DNA of 64,000 nt from Marinobacter fonticola (GCF_008122265.1 NZ_CP043042.1:2790001-2854000), one strand, 5' to 3'. Shown: positions 9,710-19,598, numbered from the stretch's first letter. The notes: a model not told the origin generated them from the letters alone. Translations and numbers: made by a program.

Positions 9710-10135
9710 TTACACTTCGATGTAAAACAACGTCAGCGGTTCATCCTGCTGCAATTTTTCGGCCAACCTTAAAGCCACATCATCAGGAATCTGCCGAACC
9801 ACTTTATCCGTCTGCTGATCAACGACACGGACAATGGTCTTTCCGGAGTCATTGTCCACTTCAAATTGAAGATCACGCTGGACGGTTTGCACGAAGTCAT
9901 TCAGCCGGGAAACCGCCTGATCGAGCGATTCCCTTTGGGCTTCACGCCGATCTTCCAGCCGCTCAATTCGTGTCGGTTGAGACTGTCTGGAAAGACCAAC
10001 GGTAACACCCGCTTCCTGGACCCGAGCGGAAGGCTCATTTCCTTCTGCCTGAGGTGGCGCAGACGCCCGAGCCGGAGCTTGTTCACTGGAGCGAACCAGC
10101 TTCAAATCCGAGCTGTTCAGGTTTATGTCATTCAT
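9710..10135 (-). CDS. flaG: flagellar protein FlaG
   Basis: A 141-residue protein with a low-complexity N-terminal half and the FlaG domain at about residues 75-141, including GKTIVRVVDQQTDKVVRQIP. In polar flagellates FlaG affects filament length. The start has GAGGTG upstream. It follows flagellin 1 after a terminator-like hairpin and has no clear promoter of its own, so it is probably transcribed by read-through. Confidence 0.9.
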   Translation of the reverse strand: MNDINLNSSDLKLVRSSEQAPARASAPPQAEGNEPSARVQEAGVTVGLSRQSQPTRIERLEDRREAQRESLDQAVSRLNDFVQTVQRDLQFEVDNDSGKTIVRVVDQQTDKVVRQIPDDVALRLAEKLQQDEPLTLFYIEV

Positions 10136-10163
10136 AGCTCACCTCGCTATCCTCTCACGGCGG

Positions 10164-10188
10164 AAAACCGGTCCCCGAAAGGACCGGC
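10164..10188 (-). terminator. intrinsic terminator after flagellin 1
   Basis: On the minus strand, CCGGTCC and GGACCGG form a 7-base stem around a 6-base loop followed by TTTT. It lies between flagellin 1 and flaG and probably keeps flaG expression well below flagellin. Confidence 0.8.
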
Positions 10189-10207
10189 TGTTACCGCTCT
10201 ACCCCTA

Positions 10208-11653
10208 TTACTGCAGGAGGGAAAGAACCTGCTGCGGGCGGGCGTTGGCCTGCGCCAGGACTGAGATACCAGCCTGCTGCAGCACCTGAGACTTGGACAG
10301 CTTCGCCGTTTCAGAAGCGAAGTCAGCGTCCAGGATCCGGCTTTGTGCAGCCGAAAGGTTCTCAGAAGTGGTCGCAATCGCATCGATAGTCGATGTGAAG
10401 CGGTTCTGGATCGCACCCAGGTCAGCTCGCTGGCTGTTGATCGAGGTCAGAGCCGCATCGATAGTCGCAATCGCTTGGTTTGCACCGTCAGCGGTTGTTA
10501 TATCTATTTCAGCGACACTCTGTAGCGCGCCGCTCTCAGATGTTGCGCTCACAACTTCGGCAGAGTTGCCAACGATGCTGAAGGCTGAGCTTGAGCTGAA
10601 GTCAACCTCACCGGTCACACGGGTACTGTCGTTACCACCAGCCACTAGACTCGCGGTCGAACCATCAGCCGAAGTCACGGTGACGTTCGCGGAGGAATCG
10701 GCGATAACGATATCTTCGCCAGCCTCACTCTCCAGCAATACGTTGCCAGAATCATCCAGACTTGCAGTGATGCCGGTTGTCGCAGAGGCGTCGTTAATAG
10801 CTGTTACCAAGGCGCTATTGTCGCCACTCTCAACGGTAGCCGAGATCGTGACCGCTGAACTGTTCTCGCCGGTCAGATCAAAAGAGACCGTGCCCGCGGA
10901 AAGTCCGGAAATGGTCGCTTCGGTGTAGGCATCGGCGCTAACCCCTGTCTTCGAACTCAGGTCGTTAACTGCACTGGCGACATCGCTGGCCGTCGCATTC
11001 GCACCGAACTCGGCCAGTTCGGTGACACCATTACCCGACACCGTGATGTTGCCTGCAGCAACACCGTTACCAGCCGGCGCATCTGTGGCAGCCGCAGTTA
11101 GGTTGCCGGAGAGAGTGCCATTACTGGTATCCGCGGTGTAGTTGCCGATATCAGTGGCACGCGCGCTACCGAGGGATACGTTAATGGTCTGGTTAGCGTT
11201 GGCGCCCACCTGGAACTGGGAGTTGGTGAAGTCACCGTTCAGCAGAGTGCGGCCGTTAAAGTTGGTGGTGTCCGCTACGCGGTTCAGCTCTGCCTGCAGC
11301 TGTGTAACCTCAGCCTGCAATGATTTGCGGTCGGTAGCCGAGTTGGTGTCGTTGGCAGACTGGACAGACAGCTCACGAATACGCTGGAGCAGATCTCCCG
11401 CCTGACCCAGAGCGCCTTCAGCGGTCTGCGCCAGGGAGATACCGTCGTTGGCGTTGCGCTGGGCAACGTTCAAACCACGGATCTGCGCATCGAAACGCGA
11501 GGCAATTGCCAGACCGGCGGCGTCGTCTTTGGCCGAGTTGATACGCAGACCGGAGGACAGACGCTCAAGAGCCTGATCGGACAGAGACTGTGACTTGCTC
11601 AGATTGTTCTGTGCGCTGAGTGACGCAACGTTGGTGTTAATACCGAGAGCCAT
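10208..11653 (-). CDS. fliC: flagellin 1
   Basis: A 481-residue flagellin. The conserved N-terminal D0/D1 region runs from [12 protein letters not shown] to about residue 165 ([20 protein letters not shown]), and the C-terminal D1/D0 region ends in [14 protein letters not shown]. The middle, about residues 170-380, is a variable, Ser/Thr/Ala/Asn-rich surface domain. The frame is open 111 codons upstream, but the ATG at 11653 has AGGAG at good spacing and matches all flagellins. A sigma-28 promoter lies about 90 bases upstream. The second flagellin is divergent. Confidence 0.96.
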   Translation of the reverse strand: MALGINTNVASLSAQNNLSKSQSLSDQALERLSSGLRINSAKDDAAGLAIASRFDAQIRGLNVAQRNANDGISLAQTAEGALGQAGDLLQRIRELSVQSANDTNSATDRKSLQAEVTQLQAELNRVADTTNFNGRTLLNGDFTNSQFQVGANANQTINVSLGSARATDIGNYTADTSNGTLSGNLTAAATDAPAGNGVAAGNITVSGNGVTELAEFGANATASDVASAVNDLSSKTGVSADAYTEATISGLSAGTVSFDLTGENSSAVTISATVESGDNSALVTAINDASATTGITASLDDSGNVLLESEAGEDIVIADSSANVTVTSADGSTASLVAGGNDSTRVTGEVDFSSSSAFSIVGNSAEVVSATSESGALQSVAEIDITTADGANQAIATIDAALTSINSQRADLGAIQNRFTSTIDAIATTSENLSAAQSRILDADFASETAKLSKSQVLQQAGISVLAQANARPQQVLSLLQ

Positions 11654-11741
11654 GATGCTTCTCCTAAAACCTATAAAGTTTCTCTTGGAAGAGGTCTGAC
11701 GCCCGATCGTTTTATATTGGTGCGCCGCCCTGCTGTAATGC

Positions 11742-11768
11742 TTAACGGCGCCTATTAAAGTTCCTTTA
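11742..11768 (-). promoter_or_regulatory. sigma-28 (FliA) promoter of flagellin 1
   Basis: On the minus strand the sequence reads TAAAGGAA, 11 bases, GCCGTTAA. The -10 matches the FliA consensus at 7 of 8 positions, the -35 keeps TAAAG, and the spacing is exact. It implies a leader of about 80 bases before the flagellin 1 ATG at 11653. Confidence 0.8.
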
Positions 11769-11918
11769 GAAAAACTTCGGCTTTTATTGTTAAGTAATGT
11801 AAAAGCGGCAAAAGACTGCCATTCCCGTGCTTTCCAGACGTTTCCTTGACGCCGCTCAATGGCATCCAAAAATCCATTTATCTTATTTTTCAAATAGTTA
11901 AACGAATAAATTGAAAAC

Positions 11919-11933
11919 TGGCACGGCCTTCGC
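11919..11933 (+). promoter_or_regulatory. sigma-54 (RpoN) promoter of flagellin 2
   Basis: TGGCACGGCCTTCGC has a perfect -24 box (TGGCACG) and the invariant GG-N10-GC spacing of RpoN promoters. The -12 element is TCGC instead of TTGC. The predicted start near 11945 leaves a leader of about 90 bases. The same -12 variant occurs before the TPR gene at 23404-23418. Confidence 0.72.
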
Positions 11934-12034
11934 TTATTGCCGCTTAGGAATAATTTTTCTGATAACGGCCGGCAGGGCGTCCACATACAAACGGGCCTGA
12001 GCTACCGGCTTCTCTTACTAAGAGGGAGATCGAT

Positions 12035-13543
12035 ATGCCTCAGATCATCAACACCAATATTGCCTCGCTGAACGCCCAGCGGAACCTGAACACGTCACAA
12101 CGTGATGCGGACACTGCCCTCCAGCGCCTGTCTTCCGGTCTGCGTATCAATTCAGCCAAAGACGATGCCGCCGGCTTGGCCATTTCGGAACGCTTCACTT
12201 CACAAATTCGCGGCCTCGACCAGGCTGTCCGCAACGCGAACGACGGCATTTCCCTGGCCCAGGTCGCAGAGGGCGCACTGGACGAATCCGGCGAAATTCT
12301 TCAGCGTATCCGTGAGCTGGCTATCCAGTCGGCCAACTCCACTAACTCATCTTCCGACCGTGCTGCCTTGCAAAGCGAAGTCAACCAGCTCAAGCAGGAA
12401 CTACAGCGCGTAGCCGAAACCACTGAGTTCAACGGTCTTAAGCTTCTGGACGGTTCGTTCCAGGCCCAGACCTTCCAGGTTGGCGCCAACGAAAACCAGA
12501 GTATTGCGGTCTCCGTCTCCGGCGCGACTAACGACGACCTGGGTAACTATGAAGTCCGGCGCGCTAACGATCAGGCTAATCTTGGCTCGGGCTCGCCCTC
12601 AACGGCTGAAGCCAATCTGACCAACGCGGAAGCAAACCATCCGGTAGCAGCACAGAACCTAACGATCTCCAGCGCACTTGACCAGGTGACCATCCCTGTT
12701 AATGCCGGCGCGACGGCTGCGGAGATCGCCGCCGAAGTAAATAAGGAAGTCGAGCGCACCGGTGTGAGTGCAACCGCAAGCACAGAGACCACATTGACCA
12801 CCGATGCTGCCGGCACAGTCACGTTCGATCTGGACTCCGGCGGAGAGGTATCCACCATCTCGGCCTCAATCACCGATCCCAACGACCTCAACGAACTCGC
12901 TTCGGTCATCAACAAGGCATCCGGTCAGACGGGGATAAATGCACGGGTCGAAGACAGTACGTTGGTACTCACACAGGATGCCGGTAAGGATATCCGGATC
13001 GAGAACTTCTCGCATAGCGGCCCGGGTAACCTCACTGTGGCTGGCGAAACCGGCAGCGGCGCGTCAACTCAACTGGTGGGCAACGATCCGAACCTGGACT
13101 CTGTACTTATCACCGGTACCGTCGACTTCTCGTCCTCGGGTTCGTATGCCGTAACGTCTGACATCGACAACACGGCGGGCTCGCTGTTCGATACTGCTGC
13201 GCGCACCCCCGTCGGAGCTGAGAGGCAGACCGTGTCCAGCATCGATATCAGTACGGTTGAGGGGGCCAACCGCGCAATTTCAATCGTGGACGGTGCCCTA
13301 GCCGTCGTAAATGGTATCCGTGCAGACCTGGGCGCAGTTCAATCACGCTTCGAGTCCACCATTGCCAACCTGAGTACAACTTCGGAGAACTTGAACGCCG
13401 CCCGTTCGCGGATCCAAGATGCCGACTTTGCATCGGAAACCGCGGAATTGGCACGGACTCAGGTCCTCCAGCAGGCGGGCCTGTCGATCCTGGCCCAGGC
13501 CAATGCCCGTCCGCAGCAGGTGTTGCAGCTTCTACAGGGCTAA
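12035..13543 (+). CDS. flagellin 2
   Basis: A 502-residue flagellin with conserved ends ([18 protein letters not shown] at the start, [15 protein letters not shown] at the end) and the D1 motif [20 protein letters not shown] shared with flagellin 1. The variable centre, about residues 170-410, differs from that of flagellin 1. The ribosome site is GAGGGAG. It is divergent from flagellin 1 and preceded by a sigma-54 type promoter, so the two filament proteins are probably made at different times or in different amounts. Which one dominates the filament cannot be told here. Confidence 0.95.
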   Translation: MPQIINTNIASLNAQRNLNTSQRDADTALQRLSSGLRINSAKDDAAGLAISERFTSQIRGLDQAVRNANDGISLAQVAEGALDESGEILQRIRELAIQSANSTNSSSDRAALQSEVNQLKQELQRVAETTEFNGLKLLDGSFQAQTFQVGANENQSIAVSVSGATNDDLGNYEVRRANDQANLGSGSPSTAEANLTNAEANHPVAAQNLTISSALDQVTIPVNAGATAAEIAAEVNKEVERTGVSATASTETTLTTDAAGTVTFDLDSGGEVSTISASITDPNDLNELASVINKASGQTGINARVEDSTLVLTQDAGKDIRIENFSHSGPGNLTVAGETGSGASTQLVGNDPNLDSVLITGTVDFSSSGSYAVTSDIDNTAGSLFDTAARTPVGAERQTVSSIDISTVEGANRAISIVDGALAVVNGIRADLGAVQSRFESTIANLSTTSENLNAARSRIQDADFASETAELARTQVLQQAGLSILAQANARPQQVLQLLQG

Positions 13544-13553
13544 ACTAGCCTTT

Positions 13554-13581
13554 TCGGGGTGGTGTTTTGGCGCCACCCCGA
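13554..13581 (+). repeat. hairpin after flagellin 2
   Basis: TCGGGGTGG and CCACCCCGA form a perfect 9-base stem around a 10-base loop, 10 bases after the flagellin 2 stop. No T-run follows, so it may attenuate or stabilise the flagellin transcript rather than stop it fully before the glycosyltransferase gene. Confidence 0.55.
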
Positions 13582-13604
13582 TAAACCCTCTCATAGGATA
13601 AACC

Positions 13605-15488
13605 GTGAATATACCCTTACTTGAAAAGAAGTTATTCACAGGCGATACAGCCGGCTTCAAGTCAGACCTTTTCACCATTTTGTCCAAGATTGAGGGCGGT
13701 TATCCCATATTGGGCGGCGACCAGAAGATAGCGGATGGTTCGACGCGCTCGTTTGCGGGTTTACAACCTCTTCACGAAACCGCCTCCCTATTTAGCAATC
13801 AGAACGCAGTCCAGCAGCTGGCAACGAGCATTACTGCCTTCCTGAGCTCCGGCAATCTTGAGCTGACATCCCAGGAAATTCATAAGCTGATTGTCTGCAA
13901 GCATATCCTCACGGATATTTTCTATACTTCCGACTACGGCAATCTCGACCACATTCTGTACTATCGCGGAATCTGGAGCGCCGAAAGTGGATTTAGCCTG
14001 AACAAGGATTCGGACGTCCTGTTGCTACTCATCTGCTGGACGATGAACAGTCGTATCGCTCTCCCGGCAGATGTACTGAGGGAAAGGGTTCCCCAGGAAC
14101 TCTTGCTTACGCTGGCGAGTGCCCTATACCAGTTTGAACAGGTCCAGACCCGGCAGGGCTTCGATAACTTCGACTTTGTATTCAATCAATTTCTTGCACT
14201 CCCCAACGGGCTCAATCTGTCTCGCTGCCAAGTGATGCTCATCAATATATGGATGGGCTGTTCCTACTGGGACGTATCCAACCGGCATGCGATTAAGGCC
14301 AAGATCAATCAGCTGATCCGCACTGCCTACCCCAAGATCGAAACGCGAGAGCCCGAGACAATCAAACAGCGGCCAAAAATTGCCATCATGCTGGAGCGCT
14401 ATCGCTCGGACCACGCGGTGTATCGGTGTTTTCATGCCTATATCGCTGAGCTGAAGAATCATTTCGAGGTGTGCTTCTTCGTCGACGAGAAAGACGTAGA
14501 CGAAGTTAGCAAACAGGACGCAGACCACTGCGTTTTTGTCGAAGGCAACCCGCAAGATATCCGCAAAGTTGCAAAGCAGGTGAACCACTACCGTCCCGAC
14601 GTCGTTTTTTATCTTTCCCTGGGCATGAATATCTGGACGGTGCTGCTCGCCAATTTTCGTCTGGCGCCGGTACAAGTCATGGGCTACGGGCATCCGGCGT
14701 CCGCCTTTACAGATACAATTGATTACGGTTTTCTAGTCGGGTGGCTGCCAGGTCCTGATTATCAGTCACTGTGTACTGAGAAGGTTATCAACTTCAATAT
14801 TGATAGCGGCAGCGATATCGAACTGCACCCCCGAACCGATCTCTCCCTGCGGTCGCCGATCAATGACAGTTCAACGCAAGTTGTCCACGTCGCGGTCAAT
14901 AGCTCGCTTATGAAGGTCAGCGATCGGGTACTACAAGTGTGCAAGATGCTCAGGGAGCACTCGGAAAAACAAATCGAGTTTCACTTTTTCCCTGCTCATC
15001 AGAGGGGATTCAAGCTGCTCGCTTTCCAACGCAAACTGGCAGGCATTTTCAACAGCGGATTTCACGTGCATCCGCCATGCGGCTACGATGTTTATATGCA
15101 GAAACTCGCTCAGTGCCATTTCGCGATCGGGACATTCCCCTTTGGCGGTACCAACACTAATACGGACTCCGTACTGCTGAGCCAGCCAAAGCTGTATCTC
15201 AAAAGCGAGGGTGATCTCGCCGAACTTACAGACTACTGTAACTTTGCTCGCTTTGATCCTGACGCCGGCTTTGCGTTCTCCACAGAGCTGGAGCTCATCG
15301 CCACCGCTATCGTCTGGATACATAACCCGGCCGATCATGAAAACGCAGTAAAAAGAACCAACGGAATGCGGGATGTACTACTCAATACGCTGGCCACGTC
15401 GAGCGACTTCAGACGCGAAGAAAATCTCAGCTTTCTGCGCGGCTTTAATCACCTGATCGCTGGTCAGTCGACAAGCGGTCTGGTGTAA
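13605..15488 (+). CDS. HMW1C-like (GT41-type) glycosyltransferase, probable flagellin glycosyltransferase
   Basis: A 627-residue cytoplasmic protein with a GTG start and AGGATA upstream. The N-terminal half (to about residue 250) is an unassigned helical region. The C-terminal half has HMW1C/Glyco_transf_41 signatures in order: SLGMNIWTVLLANFRLAPVQ (near 336), GYGHPAS (near 359), SSLMK (near 432), EFHFF (near 458) and FPFGGTNTNTD (near 510). The Ser/Thr-x-x-Lys and Asn-x-x-x-Asp residues fall where HMW1C contacts the UDP-sugar. HMW1C enzymes add hexose to asparagine in the cytoplasm. Being 61 bases after a flagellin, its likely acceptor is flagellin; donor sugar and acceptor residue are inference. 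Confidence 0.78.
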   Translation: MNIPLLEKKLFTGDTAGFKSDLFTILSKIEGGYPILGGDQKIADGSTRSFAGLQPLHETASLFSNQNAVQQLATSITAFLSSGNLELTSQEIHKLIVCKHILTDIFYTSDYGNLDHILYYRGIWSAESGFSLNKDSDVLLLLICWTMNSRIALPADVLRERVPQELLLTLASALYQFEQVQTRQGFDNFDFVFNQFLALPNGLNLSRCQVMLINIWMGCSYWDVSNRHAIKAKINQLIRTAYPKIETREPETIKQRPKIAIMLERYRSDHAVYRCFHAYIAELKNHFEVCFFVDEKDVDEVSKQDADHCVFVEGNPQDIRKVAKQVNHYRPDVVFYLSLGMNIWTVLLANFRLAPVQVMGYGHPASAFTDTIDYGFLVGWLPGPDYQSLCTEKVINFNIDSGSDIELHPRTDLSLRSPINDSSTQVVHVAVNSSLMKVSDRVLQVCKMLREHSEKQIEFHFFPAHQRGFKLLAFQRKLAGIFNSGFHVHPPCGYDVYMQKLAQCHFAIGTFPFGGTNTNTDSVLLSQPKLYLKSEGDLAELTDYCNFARFDPDAGFAFSTELELIATAIVWIHNPADHENAVKRTNGMRDVLLNTLATSSDFRREENLSFLRGFNHLIAGQSTSGLV

Positions 15489-15510
15489 TTTGAAACTCTC
15501 GGGGCAAAAA

Positions 15511-16590
15511 ATGACGGTATCGGGACACGCCAGAGCGGAATACGCTCGCAGTTTCTGCCAAGCCTTTGAACACTCTGCGCGACCCAAGTATATTCTCGGG
15601 ACCAACGAGTATGCTCTGAGTGTTGCCGAACACATCAATATCGATGGGTACATCAACGACTTTGCAAAGACAGCAGAATTCGGCGGCAAGCCTATTGTTC
15701 CGATTGAAGCGGTTCCCTCCGACGCCCTGGTGTTAACCGCAGTCGTCTATCGTCCGAACTCCGCGCGAGCAAGGGTCGAAGCCTATCCTTTCGACAGTCT
15801 GGACTACTACGCCTTCATCAGGCATACAACTCTCGACGTCAAGGACATCGACTATTGGCAAGGTTTCCGGGAAGATCTGGAAACGCATGCGGAAACCTAT
15901 CGTTGGCTGCATGAGCGCTTCGAAGATGAAGAGTCACGGCAGTGCTTTAATCGGCTTGTCGACTTTAGAAAGACCTACGACATCGAACACATGCGAGAGT
16001 TTACTTGCCGAGAGAAAGAGCAGTATTTCGAACCCTTCCTGGGTTTGCAGACCAAAGGCGAGGTTTTTGTCGATATCGGCGGGTACGATGGTCAGACTAC
16101 CTTACAGTTCATTCGCCACTGCCCGGACTATAAGCGGATCCATTATTTCGAACCTTCCGCCGATAACATGCGGGTATCGCAGCAAGCCCTGTCAGATGTT
16201 CGAGATATCAAGTTTCACCCGGAGGCCCTCTCCAATCAGACGGGAACGGTGGGCTTTTCCTCTGACGGTAGCAGTTCCCGCGTTGCAGCTGACGACGATA
16301 ATCTGGAATCAATTAGAGCCGTTCGTTTCGATGAGTTGATCAATGAGCCCACGACTTTTATCAAGATGGACATCGAGGGCTTCGAGCACGCCGCGCTCGA
16401 AGGCGCTCAAATACATATCCGAGACAACAAGCCTCGGCTGGCCGTTTGTGTGTACCACCGACCAGATGACTTCCGAACTGTTCCCGAGCGGGTGCTCTCA
16501 TACTATCCCGATTACAAGGTGTACCTGCGGCACTACATGGAAGGCTTCACCGAAACCGTAATGTTTTTTGTTCCCCCCAGTATCGAGTGA
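15511..16590 (+). CDS. FkbM family SAM-dependent methyltransferase
   Basis: A 359-residue protein whose C-terminal half is an FkbM methyltransferase: SAM-binding VDIGGYDGQTTLQF near residue 188, FEPSADNM, and IKMDIEGFEHAALEGA. The N-terminal 150 residues include a Rossmann-like stretch (YILGTNEYALSVAEHI) often found in sugar-modifying proteins. FkbM enzymes O-methylate sugars and other small groups. A TTG at 15490 would add seven residues; the ATG at 15511 is preferred for its GGGG spacing. It is only 22 bases after the glycosyltransferase, so it may methylate the same flagellin glycan. Confidence 0.85.
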   Translation: MTVSGHARAEYARSFCQAFEHSARPKYILGTNEYALSVAEHINIDGYINDFAKTAEFGGKPIVPIEAVPSDALVLTAVVYRPNSARARVEAYPFDSLDYYAFIRHTTLDVKDIDYWQGFREDLETHAETYRWLHERFEDEESRQCFNRLVDFRKTYDIEHMREFTCREKEQYFEPFLGLQTKGEVFVDIGGYDGQTTLQFIRHCPDYKRIHYFEPSADNMRVSQQALSDVRDIKFHPEALSNQTGTVGFSSDGSSSRVAADDDNLESIRAVRFDELINEPTTFIKMDIEGFEHAALEGAQIHIRDNKPRLAVCVYHRPDDFRTVPERVLSYYPDYKVYLRHYMEGFTETVMFFVPPSIE

Positions 16591-16618
16591 AAGCAGCAAG
16601 CCAGAATCCAAACCTTCC

Positions 16619-16897
16619 CTAGCCAAGCCGCTTCTCAAGGATGAGGTTGGCCAGCCCACCCACCGTCTGAAACCTCTCGCTTTCAAAGTCATCGTCGTCA
16701 AATTCAACATCGAAGCGCTCCTCGAGTTCTGTAATAAAACCCAGCAGGGATAGCGAATCGACGTGCCCCGCCGGGAGATACTCGTAGTCTTCGAGATCGC
16801 CTTTCTGCGGAAGTGGCCCGCGCTTCTCAAGTGCGCCGGCGATAGCACCGACAACCTCGGCGCGGAACTCCGGATCTTTGACTGAATATTGGATCAT
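16619..16897 (-). CDS. acyl carrier protein
   Basis: A 92-residue acidic protein with the phosphopantetheine attachment motif HVDSLSLLGF (Ser48) and a typical four-helix pattern (TELEERFDVEFDDDDFE). It is the last gene of the minus-strand sugar operon and overlaps the oxidoreductase by 4 bases. In this setting it most likely carries an acyl group, loaded by the AMP ligase, for transfer to an amino sugar. It is not the fatty-acid AcpP. Confidence 0.9.
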   Translation of the reverse strand: MIQYSVKDPEFRAEVVGAIAGALEKRGPLPQKGDLEDYEYLPAGHVDSLSLLGFITELEERFDVEFDDDDFESERFQTVGGLANLILEKRLG

Positions 16898-18063
16898 TGC
16901 TGTGTGTTACCTTTTTCTTCAATGAGATAGATCCACTTTTCCTGTTGCACTGACGTCACTACGGCGTCCAACAGGCGGATACCCTCGGCTGCATGCTGCA
17001 CACCGAAAACGTGGGGTGTACTGACGGCCCTGCCTTCCTTGAAATCGATAACCGCATCGGCCAGATCCACATACAGGTTGGCGAAGGCCTCGATGAATCC
17101 AGCCGGGTGACCGGCCTTGAAGCGTTCGTAGCGACGCTGGTTGGCATGGCTCACGTCTCCGGCCCGGTCGACAATCTCCCGTCGGCCATCGGCATGGTTC
17201 AGAAGGAGTTCTTCCGGACTGGTTTGCAGCCACTCGGCGCTGGCCTTGCGGCCGAAGATGCGAACCCTCAAGCCGTTGCGATAACCAAGTGCCGACTTGC
17301 TGTACCACATCTGGCACTGCATACCGTCCTGGTAGCGCAGCATGCAGGAAACATTATCAACGATACCGTCGAACCAGCCGTGACTGTCCTGGTCGGCGAC
17401 AACCTTGAGTGGCTTCTTATCCGTCAAATACTGGTTTAGGTGATGGAGATGTACGGCCAGGTCCAGATAGATGGTTGGAATCTCACCATCTTTCAGTCGC
17501 CAGGATTGCGGGCAAGGTCGCTCGCCCGAAGGCGTCAGGCGGATAAAACCTTCCTGGGGCATCTCGATCTGAATCTGCAGGATGTCCCCCAACTCACCGG
17601 ACACTACCTTTTGACGCAGTTCCCGCAGCATGGGGTAGCCGCTGTAGTTATAAGTTACGGCCAGAAACCCGCCTGTTTCCTCCAATACACGCTCAATGCG
17701 CTCTATTTCCCGCCGGTTGCAGACCAAAGCTTTCTCGCAAATCACGGGAAAGCCAGCTTCGAGGGCCGCCTCAACCATCTCCGCATGGGAAGGCGTCGGC
17801 GTAAGAACCACGACGGCGTCGGCCCTGCCTTGCTCTTTTTCCAGAAGCGTTTTCCAATCCGGATAAAGCCGGTCGGACGATACGCCCCATCGCTCCGCCG
17901 TCTCGGCATTGACGTCCGGACGCGTGCTGAAACAGCCGGCCGCGAGAGTCCAGCGGTGATCCATCTGGCTTGCGACATTATGTGTATAGCCAACGGCCGA
18001 CGCGATAGAGCCGCCAATAAAGGCCAATTCCAGGGGTTTCGGTTGCTTCTGGTTCAAGCTCAT
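16894..18063 (-). CDS. Gfo/Idh/MocA family oxidoreductase
   Basis: A 389-residue NAD(P)-dependent dehydrogenase. The Rossmann start is AFIGGSIASAVGYTH, where the usual GxGxxG is altered to GGSIAS. The family block CEKALVCNRREIERI (the EKP-type Lys region) and a C-terminal substrate domain follow. It overlaps its neighbours by 4 bases on both sides. The substrate is unknown; candidates are the sugar nucleotide or the acyl chain that decorates it. The changed nucleotide-binding glycines deserve a check of cofactor binding. Confidence 0.82.
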   Translation of the reverse strand: MSLNQKQPKPLELAFIGGSIASAVGYTHNVASQMDHRWTLAAGCFSTRPDVNAETAERWGVSSDRLYPDWKTLLEKEQGRADAVVVLTPTPSHAEMVEAALEAGFPVICEKALVCNRREIERIERVLEETGGFLAVTYNYSGYPMLRELRQKVVSGELGDILQIQIEMPQEGFIRLTPSGERPCPQSWRLKDGEIPTIYLDLAVHLHHLNQYLTDKKPLKVVADQDSHGWFDGIVDNVSCMLRYQDGMQCQMWYSKSALGYRNGLRVRIFGRKASAEWLQTSPEELLLNHADGRREIVDRAGDVSHANQRRYERFKAGHPAGFIEAFANLYVDLADAVIDFKEGRAVSTPHVFGVQHAAEGIRLLDAVVTSVQQEKWIYLIEEKGNTQQ

Positions 18064-19598
18064 ACCTCGAATACCGGGGTCATTGTCTTTGCCTGCTCCG
18101 CAATTGCCTGCCGATCTATCTTGGACAGCCCACTGCGGGGTATAGCGTCGAAAGCGTAGATACGGCGAGGCTGCTGATAGTCACTCAGCTCCTGTAAACA
18201 TAGCAGGCGCAGGCGGCGTATCAGTTTTTTGTCGAGTTCCGCAGCCACAAGGGCAACAGCGACGGTCTCACCCAGCGTCGGATCCTCTACGGCGAACACC
18301 GCGCACTCTGTCACCGCAGTATCGCTATTGAGCACATCCTCCACATCCCGGGGATAGACATTAATGCCTCCGGTGATGATCGTGTGCTTCTGCCGTCCCA
18401 GGAAATACAGGAAGCCGTCCTCGTCGAGAGCGCCGATATCGCCGGTACGAAAATAGCCGTCGTGAAGCGCGGCATCGGTCTTTTCGGGCAGCTCGTAGTA
18501 CCCTGAAAATGACAGTGGACTACTGACTTCGATCTCACCCGGCTCCCCCGCGGGCTGGATATGGCCGTGAGCGTCGACGATACGGATGTCGACACCGGGC
18601 ACAGCGCGCCCGACGGAGGCCCATTTTTCCGGGAAGGCCGTCGCATTCAGGTCGGAGACCGTAGCCACTTCGGAGGCGCCATAACATTCGTGGAATTCGC
18701 CACTGAAGATCGCCATAAAGGCCTTCTTGCTGTCGAACGACAATCGCTCGGAGGACGAGACCAGTACCCGCAAGCACCGTGGAAGACGCTCACTTTTGGC
18801 ATGACAATGATCGACAATGCGCCGGACCTGGGTAGAGACAATCATGGTGAACGTAACGCCGTGACGCTCGACCTGCTCCAACCAGCTCTCCGCGGAGAAA
18901 TGGGGCTGCAGTACGCTGGTAGCGCCCACCATCAACGGCAGCAGTACCAGTCGTTCGGCCAACGAGTGGTATAACGGCGTGCATGCGATAACCACATCCT
19001 CTTCGGAAAGGCCATAGACGGCGCAAGCGCTTTGCGCGCGGGCCACTTTCGTCTGCTGGCTAAGAACGATGGGCTTGGGGTCGCCTGTCGAGCCGGACGT
19101 CAGCGTGAGAATAAAAGGCACATCCTCTTTGCAATCAAGGGCCGGCTGCGCTGTGATGCCTCCCGATCCTTCATGCTGAGTTTTGAGCTTTTCATAGCCG
19201 TCCACCTCTCCACCTGCAACGATCCAACGGACTCGCTCACTCCCAAAATGCCGATCCAGCTCTGCAACGCGGGCATGCCAGACGACACAGGTCTTCACGC
19301 GTGTCCTATCGAAGACAGCTTCGATGGCCCGGGGGCCAAGGCTCATGGAATGAGGCACAAGCACCAGTTCACACTTGGCCGCGGCCATCAGCAAAATCAC
19401 GAACTCGCGACAGTTCGGCAATAGCACGCCCAGGTGATCGCCCCTGCGCAACCCTATCTCCGTTAGGTGAGTCGCTGCCGCTTCAACGGCTCCGCCGAGT
19501 TCGCTGTACGTTTCCCGATGGTCTTCGATGACCAGCGCCGTCTTGCGCGGAAACCGGGCGACCTGCCTGGCAAAGCGGGAGTAGATCAACTCGTTCAT
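18060..19598 (-). CDS. class I adenylate-forming acyl-CoA/acyl-ACP ligase
   Basis: A 512-residue AMP-binding enzyme with the P-loop LTSGSTGDPKPIVLS (near residue 165), the adenine-binding YGASE, the hinge motif GYFRTGDIGALDEDGFLYFLGR, and the catalytic lysine region SGLSKIDR near the end. It activates a carboxylic acid as an acyl-AMP. With an adjacent acyl carrier protein and an acyltransferase, acyl-ACP formation is more likely than a CoA-only role. The acid is unknown. It is joined by 4-base overlaps to the acyltransferase and the oxidoreductase. Confidence 0.88.
   Translation of the reverse strand: MNELIYSRFARQVARFPRKTALVIEDHRETYSELGGAVEAAATHLTEIGLRRGDHLGVLLPNCREFVILLMAAAKCELVLVPHSMSLGPRAIEAVFDRTRVKTCVVWHARVAELDRHFGSERVRWIVAGGEVDGYEKLKTQHEGSGGITAQPALDCKEDVPFILTLTSGSTGDPKPIVLSQQTKVARAQSACAVYGLSEEDVVIACTPLYHSLAERLVLLPLMVGATSVLQPHFSAESWLEQVERHGVTFTMIVSTQVRRIVDHCHAKSERLPRCLRVLVSSSERLSFDSKKAFMAIFSGEFHECYGASEVATVSDLNATAFPEKWASVGRAVPGVDIRIVDAHGHIQPAGEPGEIEVSSPLSFSGYYELPEKTDAALHDGYFRTGDIGALDEDGFLYFLGRQKHTIITGGINVYPRDVEDVLNSDTAVTECAVFAVEDPTLGETVAVALVAAELDKKLIRRLRLLCLQELSDYQQPRRIYAFDAIPRSGLSKIDRQAIAEQAKTMTPVFEV

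Noticed and set aside
17440..18159. Plus-strand 239-codon open frame
   Set aside because: It lies opposite the well-supported oxidoreductase and ligase genes; no recognisable motif.
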